Below are positions 34,486 to 42,607 of a stretch of DNA of 64,000 nucleotides, one piece after another. Below the pieces are notes generated by a model. It was given only the letters and a program-made list of their open reading frames with translations, was not told the origin of the DNA and ran no database searches. The stretch comes from Hyphomicrobium sp. GTDB taxonomy: Bacteria; Pseudomonadota; Alphaproteobacteria; Rhizobiales; Hyphomicrobiaceae. Positions within the stretch are counted from its first letter, which is position 1, and every line of letters starts with the position of its first letter. The position numbers and the translations under genes are program-made. The stretch spans positions 372,001 through 436,000 of the forward strand of contig NZ_JAIETU010000005.1 in assembly GCF_019744875.1 (NCBI RefSeq). Reading direction: 5' to 3'.

Positions 34486-35268
34486 ATGGAAGCACTCATC
34501 CTTTGCGGCGGTCTGGGCACGCGCCTGCGCGAAGAGACCGAATTCAAGCCGAAACCCATGGTGGAGGTGGGCGGGCGCCCGATCCTCTGGCACATCATGA
34601 TGCATTATCGCCATCACGGGGTCGGACGGTTCGTGCTCTGCCTCGGCTACAAGGGCGACGCGATCCGCGACTACTTCGTCAACTACCACCAGCGCTCGCA
34701 CGATCTCGAAATCGATATCCGCACCGGCGGCATCTACACGCGCAGTGCCACGAACTCCGACCGGCTCGACGCCCGCGTGGTGCTGGCTGAAACCGGCCTC
34801 GAAAGCCTCACCGGCCGGCGCATTCTGAAGGCGCTGCCGCATATCGAAGGCGATACCTTCCTGGCCACCTACGGCGATGCCGTCGCGGACGTGGACATCG
34901 ACGACCTGATCGCGACGCACAAGCGCATGGGCCGGCTGGCCACCGTGACAGCCGTGCATCCCTCTTCGCGCTTCGGCGAGCTCGCCATCGACGACGGCAT
35001 GATCACGAGCTTCGCGGAAAAGCCGCAGGTCACGCAGGGCTGGATCAACGGCGGCTACTTCGTGTTCAATCGCCGCGCCTTCGACATGCTCGATCCGGAC
35101 TTGAACGAGCCGCTCGAAACCGGCCTGCTGGAGCGCCTCGCCAAGATGGGCGAACTCGCCGTGCACCAGCATGGCGGCTTCTGGCAATGCATGGACACCT
35201 TCCGCGAGATGCAGCTCCTCAACGACATGTGGTCGTCCGGCACGGCTCCGTGGCGGGTGTGGAACTAG
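34486..35268 (+). CDS. rfbF: Glucose-1-phosphate cytidylyltransferase
   Basis: The 260-residue protein makes CDP-glucose from CTP and glucose 1-phosphate. It shows the nucleotidyltransferase signature LCGGLGTRLREETEFKPKP at the N-terminus, where the lysine-rich KPKPMVEVGG is typical of the cytidylyl branch. It also has a metal-binding aspartate in TYGDAVADVDI and the family's INGGYFVF and HGGFWQCMDTFREM near the C-terminus. A purine-rich GGGGGCAAG stretch precedes the ATG. The stop lies one base before the start of rfbG, and the product is the substrate of that enzyme. Confidence 0.93.
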   Translation: MEALILCGGLGTRLREETEFKPKPMVEVGGRPILWHIMMHYRHHGVGRFVLCLGYKGDAIRDYFVNYHQRSHDLEIDIRTGGIYTRSATNSDRLDARVVLAETGLESLTGRRILKALPHIEGDTFLATYGDAVADVDIDDLIATHKRMGRLATVTAVHPSSRFGELAIDDGMITSFAEKPQVTQGWINGGYFVFNRRAFDMLDPDLNEPLETGLLERLAKMGELAVHQHGGFWQCMDTFREMQLLNDMWSSGTAPWRVWN

Positions 35269-35269
35269 C

Positions 35270-36349
35270 ATGACGGCGGCGGCCGGCTTATCGCGCACTT
35301 TCTGGTCCGGGCGGCGCGTCTTCGTTACAGGACATACTGGATTCAAGGGCGGCTGGCTGATGGGCCTGCTGCAGCGGCTTGGCGCGGACGCGCATGGTTA
35401 TGCGCTGGCGCCGCCTTCCGAGCCGAATGTCTTCACCGCGGCGGACGTTTCCCGCTTCGGCAGCTCGACCATCGGCGACATTCGCGACGGGACCCGCCTG
35501 GCCGCCGCGATGGCGGACGCCGCGCCCGAGATCGTGTTGCATCTGGCGGCGCAGGCGCTGGTGCGTCCGGCACGCGCCAACCCCGTTGACACCTTCTCGA
35601 CCAATGTCGTCGGCACCGCGCAGGTGCTCGACGCCGTACGCGCCGCGCCGGGCGTCACCGCCTGCGTGGTCGTGACGAGCGACAAGGTCTACGACAACGT
35701 CGAATGGCCGTGGGCCTATCGCGAGACCGACCGGCTGGGCGGAAAAGAACCCTACGGCGCCAGCAAGGCGTGCACGGAGCTGGTCGTCGAGTCTTATCGC
35801 GCCTCGTACTTTTCGGGCGACGGGCACACGGCGCTTTTAGCTTCGGCGCGGGCCGGCAATGTCATCGGCGGCGGCGACTGGGCCGAAGACCGGCTGATCC
35901 CGGATGCCGTGCGGGCCTTCTCGACCGGCGGCAGCCTCACAATCCGCAATCCTTCGTCCGTGCGGCCCTGGCAGCACGTGCTGGAGCCCTTGTCCGGGTA
36001 CCTGAGGCTCGCGGAAGCGCTCGCGACGGGGGTGTCGCTACCGCCGCCGCTCGCCTACAATTTCGGACCGGCGGCGGACGATGCCGTGCCGGTGCGTGTG
36101 ATCGCCGACGAGATTGCGTCTCGCTGGGCGGGGGCAGCGAGCTGGAGCCACGATACGCGCTTCCAGCCCTACGAAGCGCGCCTTCTCGAAGTCGACAGCG
36201 CGAAGGCGCGGACGCTGCTCGGCTGGCAGCCGCGCTGGCGGCTGGCGCAGGCGCTCGATCGCACCATCGACTGGTACAAGGCATTCTACGCAGGCCACGA
36301 CATGCACGTCTTCACGCAGCGGCAAATCGATGAGTATCTCAATGGCTGA
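35270..36349 (+). CDS. rfbG: CDP-glucose 4,6-dehydratase
   Basis: The 359-residue protein is an extended short-chain dehydrogenase that converts CDP-glucose to CDP-4-keto-6-deoxyglucose. It begins with the family-typical FWSGRRVFVTGHTGFKGGW, containing the NAD-binding GxTGFKG loop. It has TSDKVYDN in the active-site region and the catalytic YGASK (Y162, K166). The ATG at 35270 is chosen because it lies one base after the rfbF stop and starts just before the conserved N-terminus; the frame is open further upstream but would overlap rfbF. The next gene begins inside its last codons. Confidence 0.93.
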   Translation: MTAAAGLSRTFWSGRRVFVTGHTGFKGGWLMGLLQRLGADAHGYALAPPSEPNVFTAADVSRFGSSTIGDIRDGTRLAAAMADAAPEIVLHLAAQALVRPARANPVDTFSTNVVGTAQVLDAVRAAPGVTACVVVTSDKVYDNVEWPWAYRETDRLGGKEPYGASKACTELVVESYRASYFSGDGHTALLASARAGNVIGGGDWAEDRLIPDAVRAFSTGGSLTIRNPSSVRPWQHVLEPLSGYLRLAEALATGVSLPPPLAYNFGPAADDAVPVRVIADEIASRWAGAASWSHDTRFQPYEARLLEVDSAKARTLLGWQPRWRLAQALDRTIDWYKAFYAGHDMHVFTQRQIDEYLNG

Positions 36350-37601
36350 CGTCACGCGCACGATGCCCTGCCGCGCCTGCGGAACGCCGCTCGCGCATGT
36401 GTTCGTCGATCTCGGCATGTCGCCGGTCTCCAACGCCATGCGGCGGCCTTCCGAGGCGCACGAGGCGGAAGCTTTCTATCCGCTGCGCACGTTCGTTTGC
36501 GAGACCTGCAAGCTAGTCCAGATCGACGACGTGCAGCCGGCGGAAGCGCATTTCCACGGCTCCTACACCTACTTCTCGTCCTATTCGTCGTCGTGGCTCG
36601 ATCATGCGCGCCGCTACGCGGACATGATGACGGCCCGGTTCGGCCTCTCCGCCGCGTCGAAGGTGGTCGAGGTCGCCAGCAACGACGGCTATCTGCTGCA
36701 GTATTTCAAGGCGCAGGGCATCCCCGTGCTCGGCATCGATCCGGCGGCCAACTGCGCCGAGGTCGCCGAGCGGGACCGCGGCGTGCCGACGCTCGTGCGC
36801 TTTTTCGGAGTCCAGACGGCCCGCGAAGTCGCCTCCCAGGATGGCGGGCAGGGGAAGGCCGACGTGATCGCCGGCAACAACGTGCTCGCGCACGTGCCCG
36901 ACCTCAACGACTTCGTCGGCGGCCTCAAGGTGCTGCTGAAGGACGACGGCGTCATCACCATCGAATTCCCCCACCTCCTGGCCCTGATCGACGGCAAGTA
37001 CTTCGATACGATCTACCATGAGCACTATTCGTATCTGTCGCTGCTCGCTGTCGAGCGGCTGTTCGGAACCCAAGCGCTTGCCGTGTTCGATGTGGAAGAG
37101 TTGCCCACGCACGGCGGCAGCCTGCGCATTTTCGCCGGTCACGCCGGCCGCACCCCCGCTGCATCCGAGCGCCTCGTCGCGTGGCGCGCCAAGGAAGCCG
37201 CCGCCGGGCTCGACGTTCTCGACATCTACACGGCCTTCGCCGCAGAGGTTCGTCACGCCAAGCGCGCCCTGCTGGCCCAGCTCATCGCCCTCAAGGAGCA
37301 GGGCGCAAGCATCGTCGCCTACGGCGCGGCCGCGAAAGGCAACACGCTGCTCAACTACTGCGGCATTCGCGGCGACTTCATCGACTACGCCGTCGACTCG
37401 AGCCCGCATAAACAGGGGTTGCTGCTGCCCGGTACGGCGATCCCGGTCTACGCGCCCGACCGCATCTTCGAAACCCAGCCCGATTACGTGCTGATCCTGC
37501 CTTGGAACCTCAAGGACGAGATCATGAGCAAGGCGGACGGCATCCGCTCCTGGGGCGGTAAGTTCATCGTGCCGCTGCCCACGCCGCAGATCCTGCCATG
37601 A
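36342..37601 (+). CDS. Zinc-containing sugar C-methyltransferase (NovU/TylC3-like)
   Basis: The 419-residue protein has the three-part layout of deoxysugar C-methyltransferases. An N-terminal zinc domain has CxxC pairs at C10/C13 and C53/C56. A Rossmann SAM-binding domain carries VVEVASNDGYLL near residue 108. A C-terminal domain contains IVAYGAAAKGNTLLNY. Family knowledge: such enzymes add a methyl group to C-3 of a nucleotide-linked 4-keto-6-deoxysugar. Between rfbG and an epimerase gene, the likely substrate is CDP-4-keto-6-deoxyglucose or its epimer (inference). An ATG at 36330 is an in-frame alternative. The start overlaps the rfbG end by 8 bases, and its own stop overlaps the next ATG. 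Confidence 0.88.
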   Translation: MADVTRTMPCRACGTPLAHVFVDLGMSPVSNAMRRPSEAHEAEAFYPLRTFVCETCKLVQIDDVQPAEAHFHGSYTYFSSYSSSWLDHARRYADMMTARFGLSAASKVVEVASNDGYLLQYFKAQGIPVLGIDPAANCAEVAERDRGVPTLVRFFGVQTAREVASQDGGQGKADVIAGNNVLAHVPDLNDFVGGLKVLLKDDGVITIEFPHLLALIDGKYFDTIYHEHYSYLSLLAVERLFGTQALAVFDVEELPTHGGSLRIFAGHAGRTPAASERLVAWRAKEAAAGLDVLDIYTAFAAEVRHAKRALLAQLIALKEQGASIVAYGAAAKGNTLLNYCGIRGDFIDYAVDSSPHKQGLLLPGTAIPVYAPDRIFETQPDYVLILPWNLKDEIMSKADGIRSWGGKFIVPLPTPQILP

Positions 37602-38158
37602 TTTTCGAGGCGACGCCGCTCGCCGGCGCGTTCGTGATCGATCCCGAGCCGATCGCCGACAATCGCGGCTTCTTTGCGCGCCTGTTCTGCGCCGCCACGT
37701 TCACCACACGCGGGCTCAATCCCCACCTCGACCAGATCAGCATTTCTCAGAACGTCAATGCCGGGACGATCCGCGGTTTTCATCTGCAACGGCCGCCGGC
37801 GGCCGAATGCAAGCTCATCCGCGTGACCGCGGGCGCCATCCTCGACGTGATCGTGGACGTGCGGGCGAGCTCGGCGACCTACGGCCGCTGGTTCAGCGTG
37901 GAACTCTCAGCGGCCAATCGCCGACTGATCTACGTGCCGGAGGGCTTCGCGCACGGGTTCCAGACGCTGCTGCCCGACACTGAAGTGACGTACCACATCT
38001 CGCATCCCCTCTCGTCCGAGCACGCGACGGGGCTTCCCTTCGACGATCCCGATCTCGCAGTGACTTGGCCGATCCCTGAACCGATCACGATCTCGGATCG
38101 CGACCGCGCGTGGGCTCCCTTCCGCCAGTTCCAGCCGATCGAGACCAATCATGGCTGA
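37598..38158 (+). CDS. RmlC-like nucleotide-sugar 3,5- (or 5-) epimerase
   Basis: The 186-residue cupin protein belongs to the dTDP-4-dehydrorhamnose 3,5-epimerase family. Key positions are in place: DNRGFFAR near 21-28, the catalytic base H62 in GTIRGFHLQ, K72 in ECKLIRV, and the probable acid Y132 in EVTYHIS. In this operon it should act on a CDP-linked 4-keto sugar rather than on dTDP-4-keto-rhamnose, since the cytidylyl and CDP-dehydratase genes are present and rmlA/rmlB are not. Whether it inverts C-3, C-5 or both cannot be read from the sequence. The ATG overlaps the methyltransferase stop (ATGA). Confidence 0.88.
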   Translation: MIFEATPLAGAFVIDPEPIADNRGFFARLFCAATFTTRGLNPHLDQISISQNVNAGTIRGFHLQRPPAAECKLIRVTAGAILDVIVDVRASSATYGRWFSVELSAANRRLIYVPEGFAHGFQTLLPDTEVTYHISHPLSSEHATGLPFDDPDLAVTWPIPEPITISDRDRAWAPFRQFQPIETNHG

Positions 38159-38972
38159 TCCGGCGCGCCCACAGGCCACGGTGTTCGGCGCGACCGGGTT
38201 CGTGGGCCGCGCGCTCGTGCAGCATCTCACGGCCGAGGGCTACGCGGTCCGCACGCTTACGCGCGGTGACGAGAGTTGGCAGGGCGCGGATCTGGGGCGT
38301 GCCTTCTATACGATCGGCCTCACGGCCGATTTTCGCTCGCGGCCGTTCGAGACCATCGACGCGCACGTGAGCCTGCTGACGCGCATCCTGCGCGGAGCCC
38401 AGTTCCAATCGTTCGTCTATCTCTCCTCGACGCGCGTCTACGCGACGACGGACACGACGCGTGAGAGCACCGCGATCCCGGTATCACCCGGCAATCCCGA
38501 TCATCTCTACAACATCTCGAAATTGATGGGCGAGTCGGCCTGCCTCGGGTCCGGCCTCGCCAACGCACGCGTGGCGCGGCTGTCGAACGTGTTCGGCCAC
38601 GATCTCGCCTCCGAGAACTTCCTGACGGCCGTGCTGCGCGAGGCCGCGAGCGAGAGGCGCGTCTCGCTTCGGACGAGCCTGGCGTCGGAAAAGGATTACG
38701 TCTGGGTGGGGGACGTGGTGCGGGCGCTGGAAGCCATCGCGACGCGCGGCACAGATCCGATCACCAACGTCGCGTTCGGCCGCAACGTCACGCACGGCGA
38801 GATCATGGATGCTCTGCGCGCCTCTATGGGGGTGGAGATCCGCGTCGCGCCGGGCGCGCCCACGATTGCCTTTCCGATGATCGAAACCGGCAACCTGGAC
38901 CGGCTCGGGGCCGGCCCGCGCACGTCGCTGTTGTCGATGCTGGACGAACTCGCCGCCGGTTTCCGCAGCTAG
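38151..38972 (+). CDS. NAD(P)-dependent nucleotide-sugar epimerase/reductase (extended SDR)
   Basis: The 273-residue protein has the Rossmann loop VFGATGFVGRAL at the N-terminus, SSTRVYA in the active-site strand and the catalytic YNISK (Y120, K124). It is the last gene of the sugar operon and overlaps the epimerase gene by 8 bases. The probable task is to reduce the 4-keto group of the methylated, epimerised CDP-sugar, giving the final CDP-6-deoxy-C-methylhexose. This is inferred from position; the family also includes epimerases. It is convergent with the DUF1178 gene, with a 14-base gap and no obvious terminator hairpin. Confidence 0.85.
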   Translation: MADPARPQATVFGATGFVGRALVQHLTAEGYAVRTLTRGDESWQGADLGRAFYTIGLTADFRSRPFETIDAHVSLLTRILRGAQFQSFVYLSSTRVYATTDTTRESTAIPVSPGNPDHLYNISKLMGESACLGSGLANARVARLSNVFGHDLASENFLTAVLREAASERRVSLRTSLASEKDYVWVGDVVRALEAIATRGTDPITNVAFGRNVTHGEIMDALRASMGVEIRVAPGAPTIAFPMIETGNLDRLGAGPRTSLLSMLDELAAGFRS

Positions 38973-38986
38973 TCCTTCAGGGCCCG

Positions 38987-39415
38987 TCAGTTCATGTCGT
39001 CGGGGACGCGCGGGATCGGCAGGAAGGGGACGCCGTCCTCAGCCAAACTCTTGACCTCATCCGAAGACGCCCCGCCGTAGATGCCGCGCGAGGGGCTTTC
39101 GTTGAAATGGATCTTGCGCGCCTCTTCCGCGAAGCGACCGCCGACGTACTCGGCCTTGTCCTGGATCTCGTCGCGCACCTTGCGCACCATGCGCCGGATC
39201 TCTTCGGGCGGGATTTTCGATGCGTAGGTGTGCGCGGGCTCGGCCGCGACACGCTTTGCAACCGCCGGCGCCATGATGGCCTTGTCGACGGCGTGGCTGC
39301 CGCAATGCGGGCACGCGACCTGACTGGCGGCGGACTGCGCCTCATAGGCTGCGCCGCTCTGGAACCACCCTTCGAACTCGTGGCCTTCGCCACACACGAG
39401 GCTGAACTTGATCAT
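38987..39415 (-). CDS. DUF1178 family zinc-ribbon-like protein
   Basis: This 142-residue protein matches the alphaproteobacterial DUF1178 family. It starts MIKFSLVCGEGHEFEGWF and carries a second cysteine pair ACPHCGSH; together C8 and the CPHC pair suggest metal binding. The conserved C-terminal half contains KIHFNESPSRGIYG. Function is unknown. The ATG at 39415 is preferred over upstream in-frame codons because it overlaps the stop of the Nit amidohydrolase (ATGA) and matches the family's usual N-terminus. It appears to be the third gene of a grxC-nit-DUF1178 operon. Confidence 0.88.
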   Translation of the reverse strand: MIKFSLVCGEGHEFEGWFQSGAAYEAQSAASQVACPHCGSHAVDKAIMAPAVAKRVAAEPAHTYASKIPPEEIRRMVRKVRDEIQDKAEYVGGRFAEEARKIHFNESPSRGIYGGASSDEVKSLAEDGVPFLPIPRVPDDMN

Positions 39416-40302
39416 GACGCGATCTCCTCGGCGGACACGCGCTCCGCCGGTGCGATTTCGAATGATCGGTCGTGCCGCAGGGACGGCACGCGGGATCTGA
39501 CATCCGCGATCAAGGCCAAATCTACGTCCGCCAAGATGACTGAGGGGTGAACGCCCCCTTCGGCCAGAACCTGGCCCCACGGCGAGACGATCAGGCTATG
39601 GCCGTACGTCTCGCGGCCGTGCTCGTGCAGCCCCCCTTGAGCGGCCGCGAACACATAGCATTGCGCCTCGATGGCGCGGGCCCGCAGCAGGGCCACCCAA
39701 TGGGCTTCGCCCGTCAGGCGCGTGAAGGCCGCCGGGACCGCCAGGAACGAGGCGCCCGCCTTGGCCAGCGCCCGATAGAGGTGCGGGAAGCGCAGATCAT
39801 AGCAGATCGACAGGCCCAGCCCGCCCCAAGGCAACGGCGCGACGACGGCGCGGTCGCCCGGCGCGTAGTTCGTGCTTTCGCGGTAGACCTCGCCATTCGG
39901 CAGGTCGACGTCGAACATGTGGATCTTGTCGTAGCGCGCGACGATCTCGCCCACAGGCGAGATGACGAAGCCGCGGTTGGCGAGTTTCTGGTCATTCGAC
40001 CCTTCGCCGGTCGCCTTGATCACCAGCGATCCGAGGTGCAGCCAGACCGACAGCTCGCGCGCGAGCGCGCGAAAGTGCTGCAGCGCGGTGCTCGTGCTTT
40101 CCGGCTCGGCGGCGGCGAACAGGCGCTCGCGGTCGAGCTCCATCAGGTTCGTAACTTCAGGGGTCTGGATGTAGTGCGCGCCGCCGTTGGCGGCCTCGCG
40201 GATCAGTGCGGTCGCGTCGCGGACGTTGCGCGCCTGGTCTCGGCCGGAGCACATCTGAACGAGGCCGACACGAAACGACGCCGGAGAAGCGGGCGATGCC
40301 AT
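39412..40302 (-). CDS. Carbon-nitrogen hydrolase (Nit1-like, probable deaminated-glutathione amidase)
   Basis: The 296-residue protein is a nitrilase-superfamily amidase with the Glu-Lys-Cys triad at E49 (QTPEVTN), K126 (RYDKIHMFDVD) and C167 (SICYDLRFPHLYR). The HMFDVD and YDLRFP context is typical of the Nit1 branch, whose members repair deaminated glutathione. Position next to a glutaredoxin gene fits glutathione metabolism, though an omega-amidase-like activity is an alternative. It begins 13 bases after grxC and overlaps the DUF1178 start. Confidence 0.9.
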   Translation of the reverse strand: MASPASPASFRVGLVQMCSGRDQARNVRDATALIREAANGGAHYIQTPEVTNLMELDRERLFAAAEPESTSTALQHFRALARELSVWLHLGSLVIKATGEGSNDQKLANRGFVISPVGEIVARYDKIHMFDVDLPNGEVYRESTNYAPGDRAVVAPLPWGGLGLSICYDLRFPHLYRALAKAGASFLAVPAAFTRLTGEAHWVALLRARAIEAQCYVFAAAQGGLHEHGRETYGHSLIVSPWGQVLAEGGVHPSVILADVDLALIADVRSRVPSLRHDRSFEIAPAERVSAEEIAS

Positions 40303-40315
40303 TGTTTTCCGGGCT

Positions 40316-40579
40316 CTATTGGCTCGTGCACAGCAGAGGATCGAGCTTGCCGCTGCGATCCAGGCACATCAGGTCGTCGCAGCCTCCGACGTGGCGCTCT
40401 CCGATCCAGATCTGCGGAACGGTATTACGGCCGCCGGCCTTGTCGCGCATTTCAGCCCGAAGCCCTGCCTGCCCTGTGACGTCAACCTCTTCGAAAGCCA
40501 CGCTTTTCGAGCGCAACAGCTCCTTTGCCATGTGGCAGTAGGGGCAGAGGCTGGTGGTGTAGATGGTAACTTTGGCCAT
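40316..40579 (-). CDS. grxC: Glutaredoxin 3
   Basis: This 87-residue thioredoxin-fold protein has the dithiol active site C12-P-Y-C15, the cis-proline motif NTVPQIWIG and the glutathione-binding GGCDDL. Length and motifs are those of class I glutaredoxins of the GrxC type, which reduce protein disulfides and glutathione mixed disulfides in the cytoplasm. It is the first gene of the minus-strand operon with the Nit amidohydrolase and DUF1178. About 180 bases upstream, up to comF, hold no recognisable gene. Confidence 0.95.
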   Translation of the reverse strand: MAKVTIYTTSLCPYCHMAKELLRSKSVAFEEVDVTGQAGLRAEMRDKAGGRNTVPQIWIGERHVGGCDDLMCLDRSGKLDPLLCTSQ

Positions 40580-40760
40580 ATCGTTCAGCGTTCCTCGGCG
40601 GCCAGCGCGATCCCGTGCTGAAGATTTAACCTCTCGTGGCGAAATCGCAAAGTGCAGGTGGGCACCATTTCACGGATTTGAGGCCATTTTCCAGCGTGTC
40701 CCGCGCTTTGGTTCTAAGCGAGCGGCGCTTTGGCCCGGCGCGCAAAGACGAACCGCGCCC

Positions 40761-41597
40761 CTAGGCCGGGATCGCGCCGCGATCCGTCACTAGGGCCAGG
40801 GCCAGGACATCCACCTCAGCGGCGCCCGCCCGGCTCAGGGCGCGCGCGCAGGCGCCCACGGTCGAGCCGGTCGTGACGACATCGTCGATCAAGAGCACGC
40901 GGCGCCCCCGAACCCCGGCGGCGCGGCGCTTCGGGACGGCGAAAGCGCCGGCCACGTTGCGCTGGCGCTCGCCCCGCGACAGGCCGATCTGGCTCGTGGT
41001 GGCCCGCGCCCGCTCAAGCGCCATGGGCTCGTAGGTCAATCCCGACACGCGGGCGACCTCGCGGGCCAGAATAGCCGCCTGGTTGAAGCGGCGCACCAGA
41101 AGGCGCCCGCGCGCCAGCGGCACCGGCACGACGATGTCACAGTCCGAAAGCAGGTCGCGGCCGGCATCGGCAAGCCACCGGCCGAGCAGGCGGCGGACGT
41201 CGTGGCGGTCCTGGAATTTCAGGCCGTGGACGAGATCCTGCATGGCCCCGGTATAGGCCGCGACGGCCCGGGCACGGCGATAGGGCGGCGGGTCTGCGGC
41301 CGCGGCGGCGGAGATTATCGGGCCGCCGATATCGAACGGCAGCGGCAGGCCGAGCCGGTCGCAGAGCGGCGGGCGGATAAAGTCGATCCGGCGCCAGCAT
41401 GAGGCGCACAGGGCATCGTGCGTCTCGATCCGCGTCCTGCAGACGAGACATACGGGGGGCATGACGACGTCCGACAGGGCCATGACCGCGCGGCGGAAGA
41501 GACTGTCGCGCGCGCCCGGAACGAGCGGGACCCGCGGCTCGCATTCGCCGTCGCGTTTCCCCTCTTCGGAGGCTGGCTCGCGGCCCACGTCCGACAC
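40761..41597 (-). CDS. comF: ComF family protein (phosphoribosyltransferase-like)
   Basis: The 278-residue protein has an N-terminal zinc-finger-like segment, VCLVCRTRI followed by LCASCWRRI. The C-terminal phosphoribosyltransferase domain has the PRPP loop VLLIDDVVTTGST. It also has the ComF hallmark RRFNQAAILAREVA and GLSRGERQRNVAGAF. In competent bacteria ComF helps internalise transforming DNA; in many alphaproteobacteria its role is untested. The first ~40 residues are less typical, so the true start may lie downstream of 41597. It is divergent from the methyltransferase gene at 41717. Confidence 0.9.
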   Translation of the reverse strand: MSDVGREPASEEGKRDGECEPRVPLVPGARDSLFRRAVMALSDVVMPPVCLVCRTRIETHDALCASCWRRIDFIRPPLCDRLGLPLPFDIGGPIISAAAAADPPPYRRARAVAAYTGAMQDLVHGLKFQDRHDVRRLLGRWLADAGRDLLSDCDIVVPVPLARGRLLVRRFNQAAILAREVARVSGLTYEPMALERARATTSQIGLSRGERQRNVAGAFAVPKRRAAGVRGRRVLLIDDVVTTGSTVGACARALSRAGAAEVDVLALALVTDRGAIPA

Positions 41598-41716
41598 GTT
41601 GCCCCCAATCGCCCCTGGGTTGGACGCCTGCCATTCGCCGCAGGCATGGCGCGGCCTCTGGCGCTCGCTAGAGTGATAGCATAGCCCTTCCCTGACAACG
41701 AACCCGCACGCACCGG

Positions 41717-42607
41717 ATGACAGAGCCGCACCGCATTTTCGACAGCGCCCTTCTGGCCGCGCGACGCAACCGCGTCGCGGCGGACGCGCGCGCTCACGAC
41801 TTTCTGCTCGAACGGGTGGCGGCGGATCTCACCGAGCGGCTCGCGATCGTGCGGCGCGAGTTTCCCGTCGCGCTCGACGCGGGCTCACACCACGGCCTGC
41901 TCGGGCGTCAGATCGCGGCGCTCCCGCATGTTGGAGAGGTGGTGTCGTTCGATCCGGCCTTGACGCTGCTCTCGGCTGCGCCCGCGCCGCGCGTGCTCGG
42001 CTCGTTCGACGCGCTACCGTTCGCCATGGGATCGCTGGATCTCTGCGTCTCGGGGCTGGCGCTGCATCTGGTCGACGATCTGCCGGGCGCGCTGCTCCAG
42101 ATCCGCCACGCGCTGAAGCCCGACGGGCTGTTGCTCGCGGCCCTGCTCGGCGGGCAGACGCTCCGGGAGCTGCGTGAAGCGTGGCTCGCCGCGGAGGACG
42201 AAGTTCTTGGCGGGGCCTCGCCGCGCGTCGCGCCCTTCGCGGACGTGCGCGACCTCGGCAGCCTGCTGCAGCGCGCGGGCTTTGCGCTGCCGGTGGTGGA
42301 CGCCGACATCGTAACCGTCACCTACGCCGATCCGCTCGCGCTCATGCGCGACGTCAAGGGCATGGGCGCGTCCAATATGCTGACCGACCGGCGGCGGGTG
42401 CCCGTCACGCGCAGGCTGCTGCTGCGGGCGGCCGAAATCTATGCAGACCGGTTCGCCATCGACGAGACGGGCCGCGTGCCGGCCACGTTCGAAATCCTGA
42501 CGCTGACGGCCTGGGCGCCGCATGAGAGCCAGCCCAAGCCGCTGCGTCCGGGCTCGGCCAAAACGCGTCTCGCGGATGCTCTCGGCGTGCCCGAGCGCAA
42601 GCTCTAG
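41717..42607 (+). CDS. BioC/NDUFAF5-like SAM-dependent methyltransferase
   Basis: The 296-residue protein begins with the family-typical IFDSALLAARRNRVA. It has an atypical SAM loop ALDAGSHHGLLGRQI, a post-motif LDLCVSGLALHLVDDLP, and the characteristic MRDVKGMGASNML. These fit the alphaproteobacterial relatives of mitochondrial NDUFAF5, which in eukaryotes hydroxylates an arginine of a complex I subunit. Bacterial members are often named malonyl-ACP methyltransferase BioC. I cannot decide between these activities. Its TAG overlaps the convergent GNAT gene's stop by a few bases. Confidence 0.85.
   Translation: MTEPHRIFDSALLAARRNRVAADARAHDFLLERVAADLTERLAIVRREFPVALDAGSHHGLLGRQIAALPHVGEVVSFDPALTLLSAAPAPRVLGSFDALPFAMGSLDLCVSGLALHLVDDLPGALLQIRHALKPDGLLLAALLGGQTLRELREAWLAAEDEVLGGASPRVAPFADVRDLGSLLQRAGFALPVVDADIVTVTYADPLALMRDVKGMGASNMLTDRRRVPVTRRLLLRAAEIYADRFAIDETGRVPATFEILTLTAWAPHESQPKPLRPGSAKTRLADALGVPERKL

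Noticed and set aside
39416-39580. N-terminal extension of the DUF1178 protein to 39580
   Set aside because: The extra residues are Gly/Arg-rich, overlap the Nit gene in another frame and precede the typical MIKFSLVC start that overlaps the nit stop.
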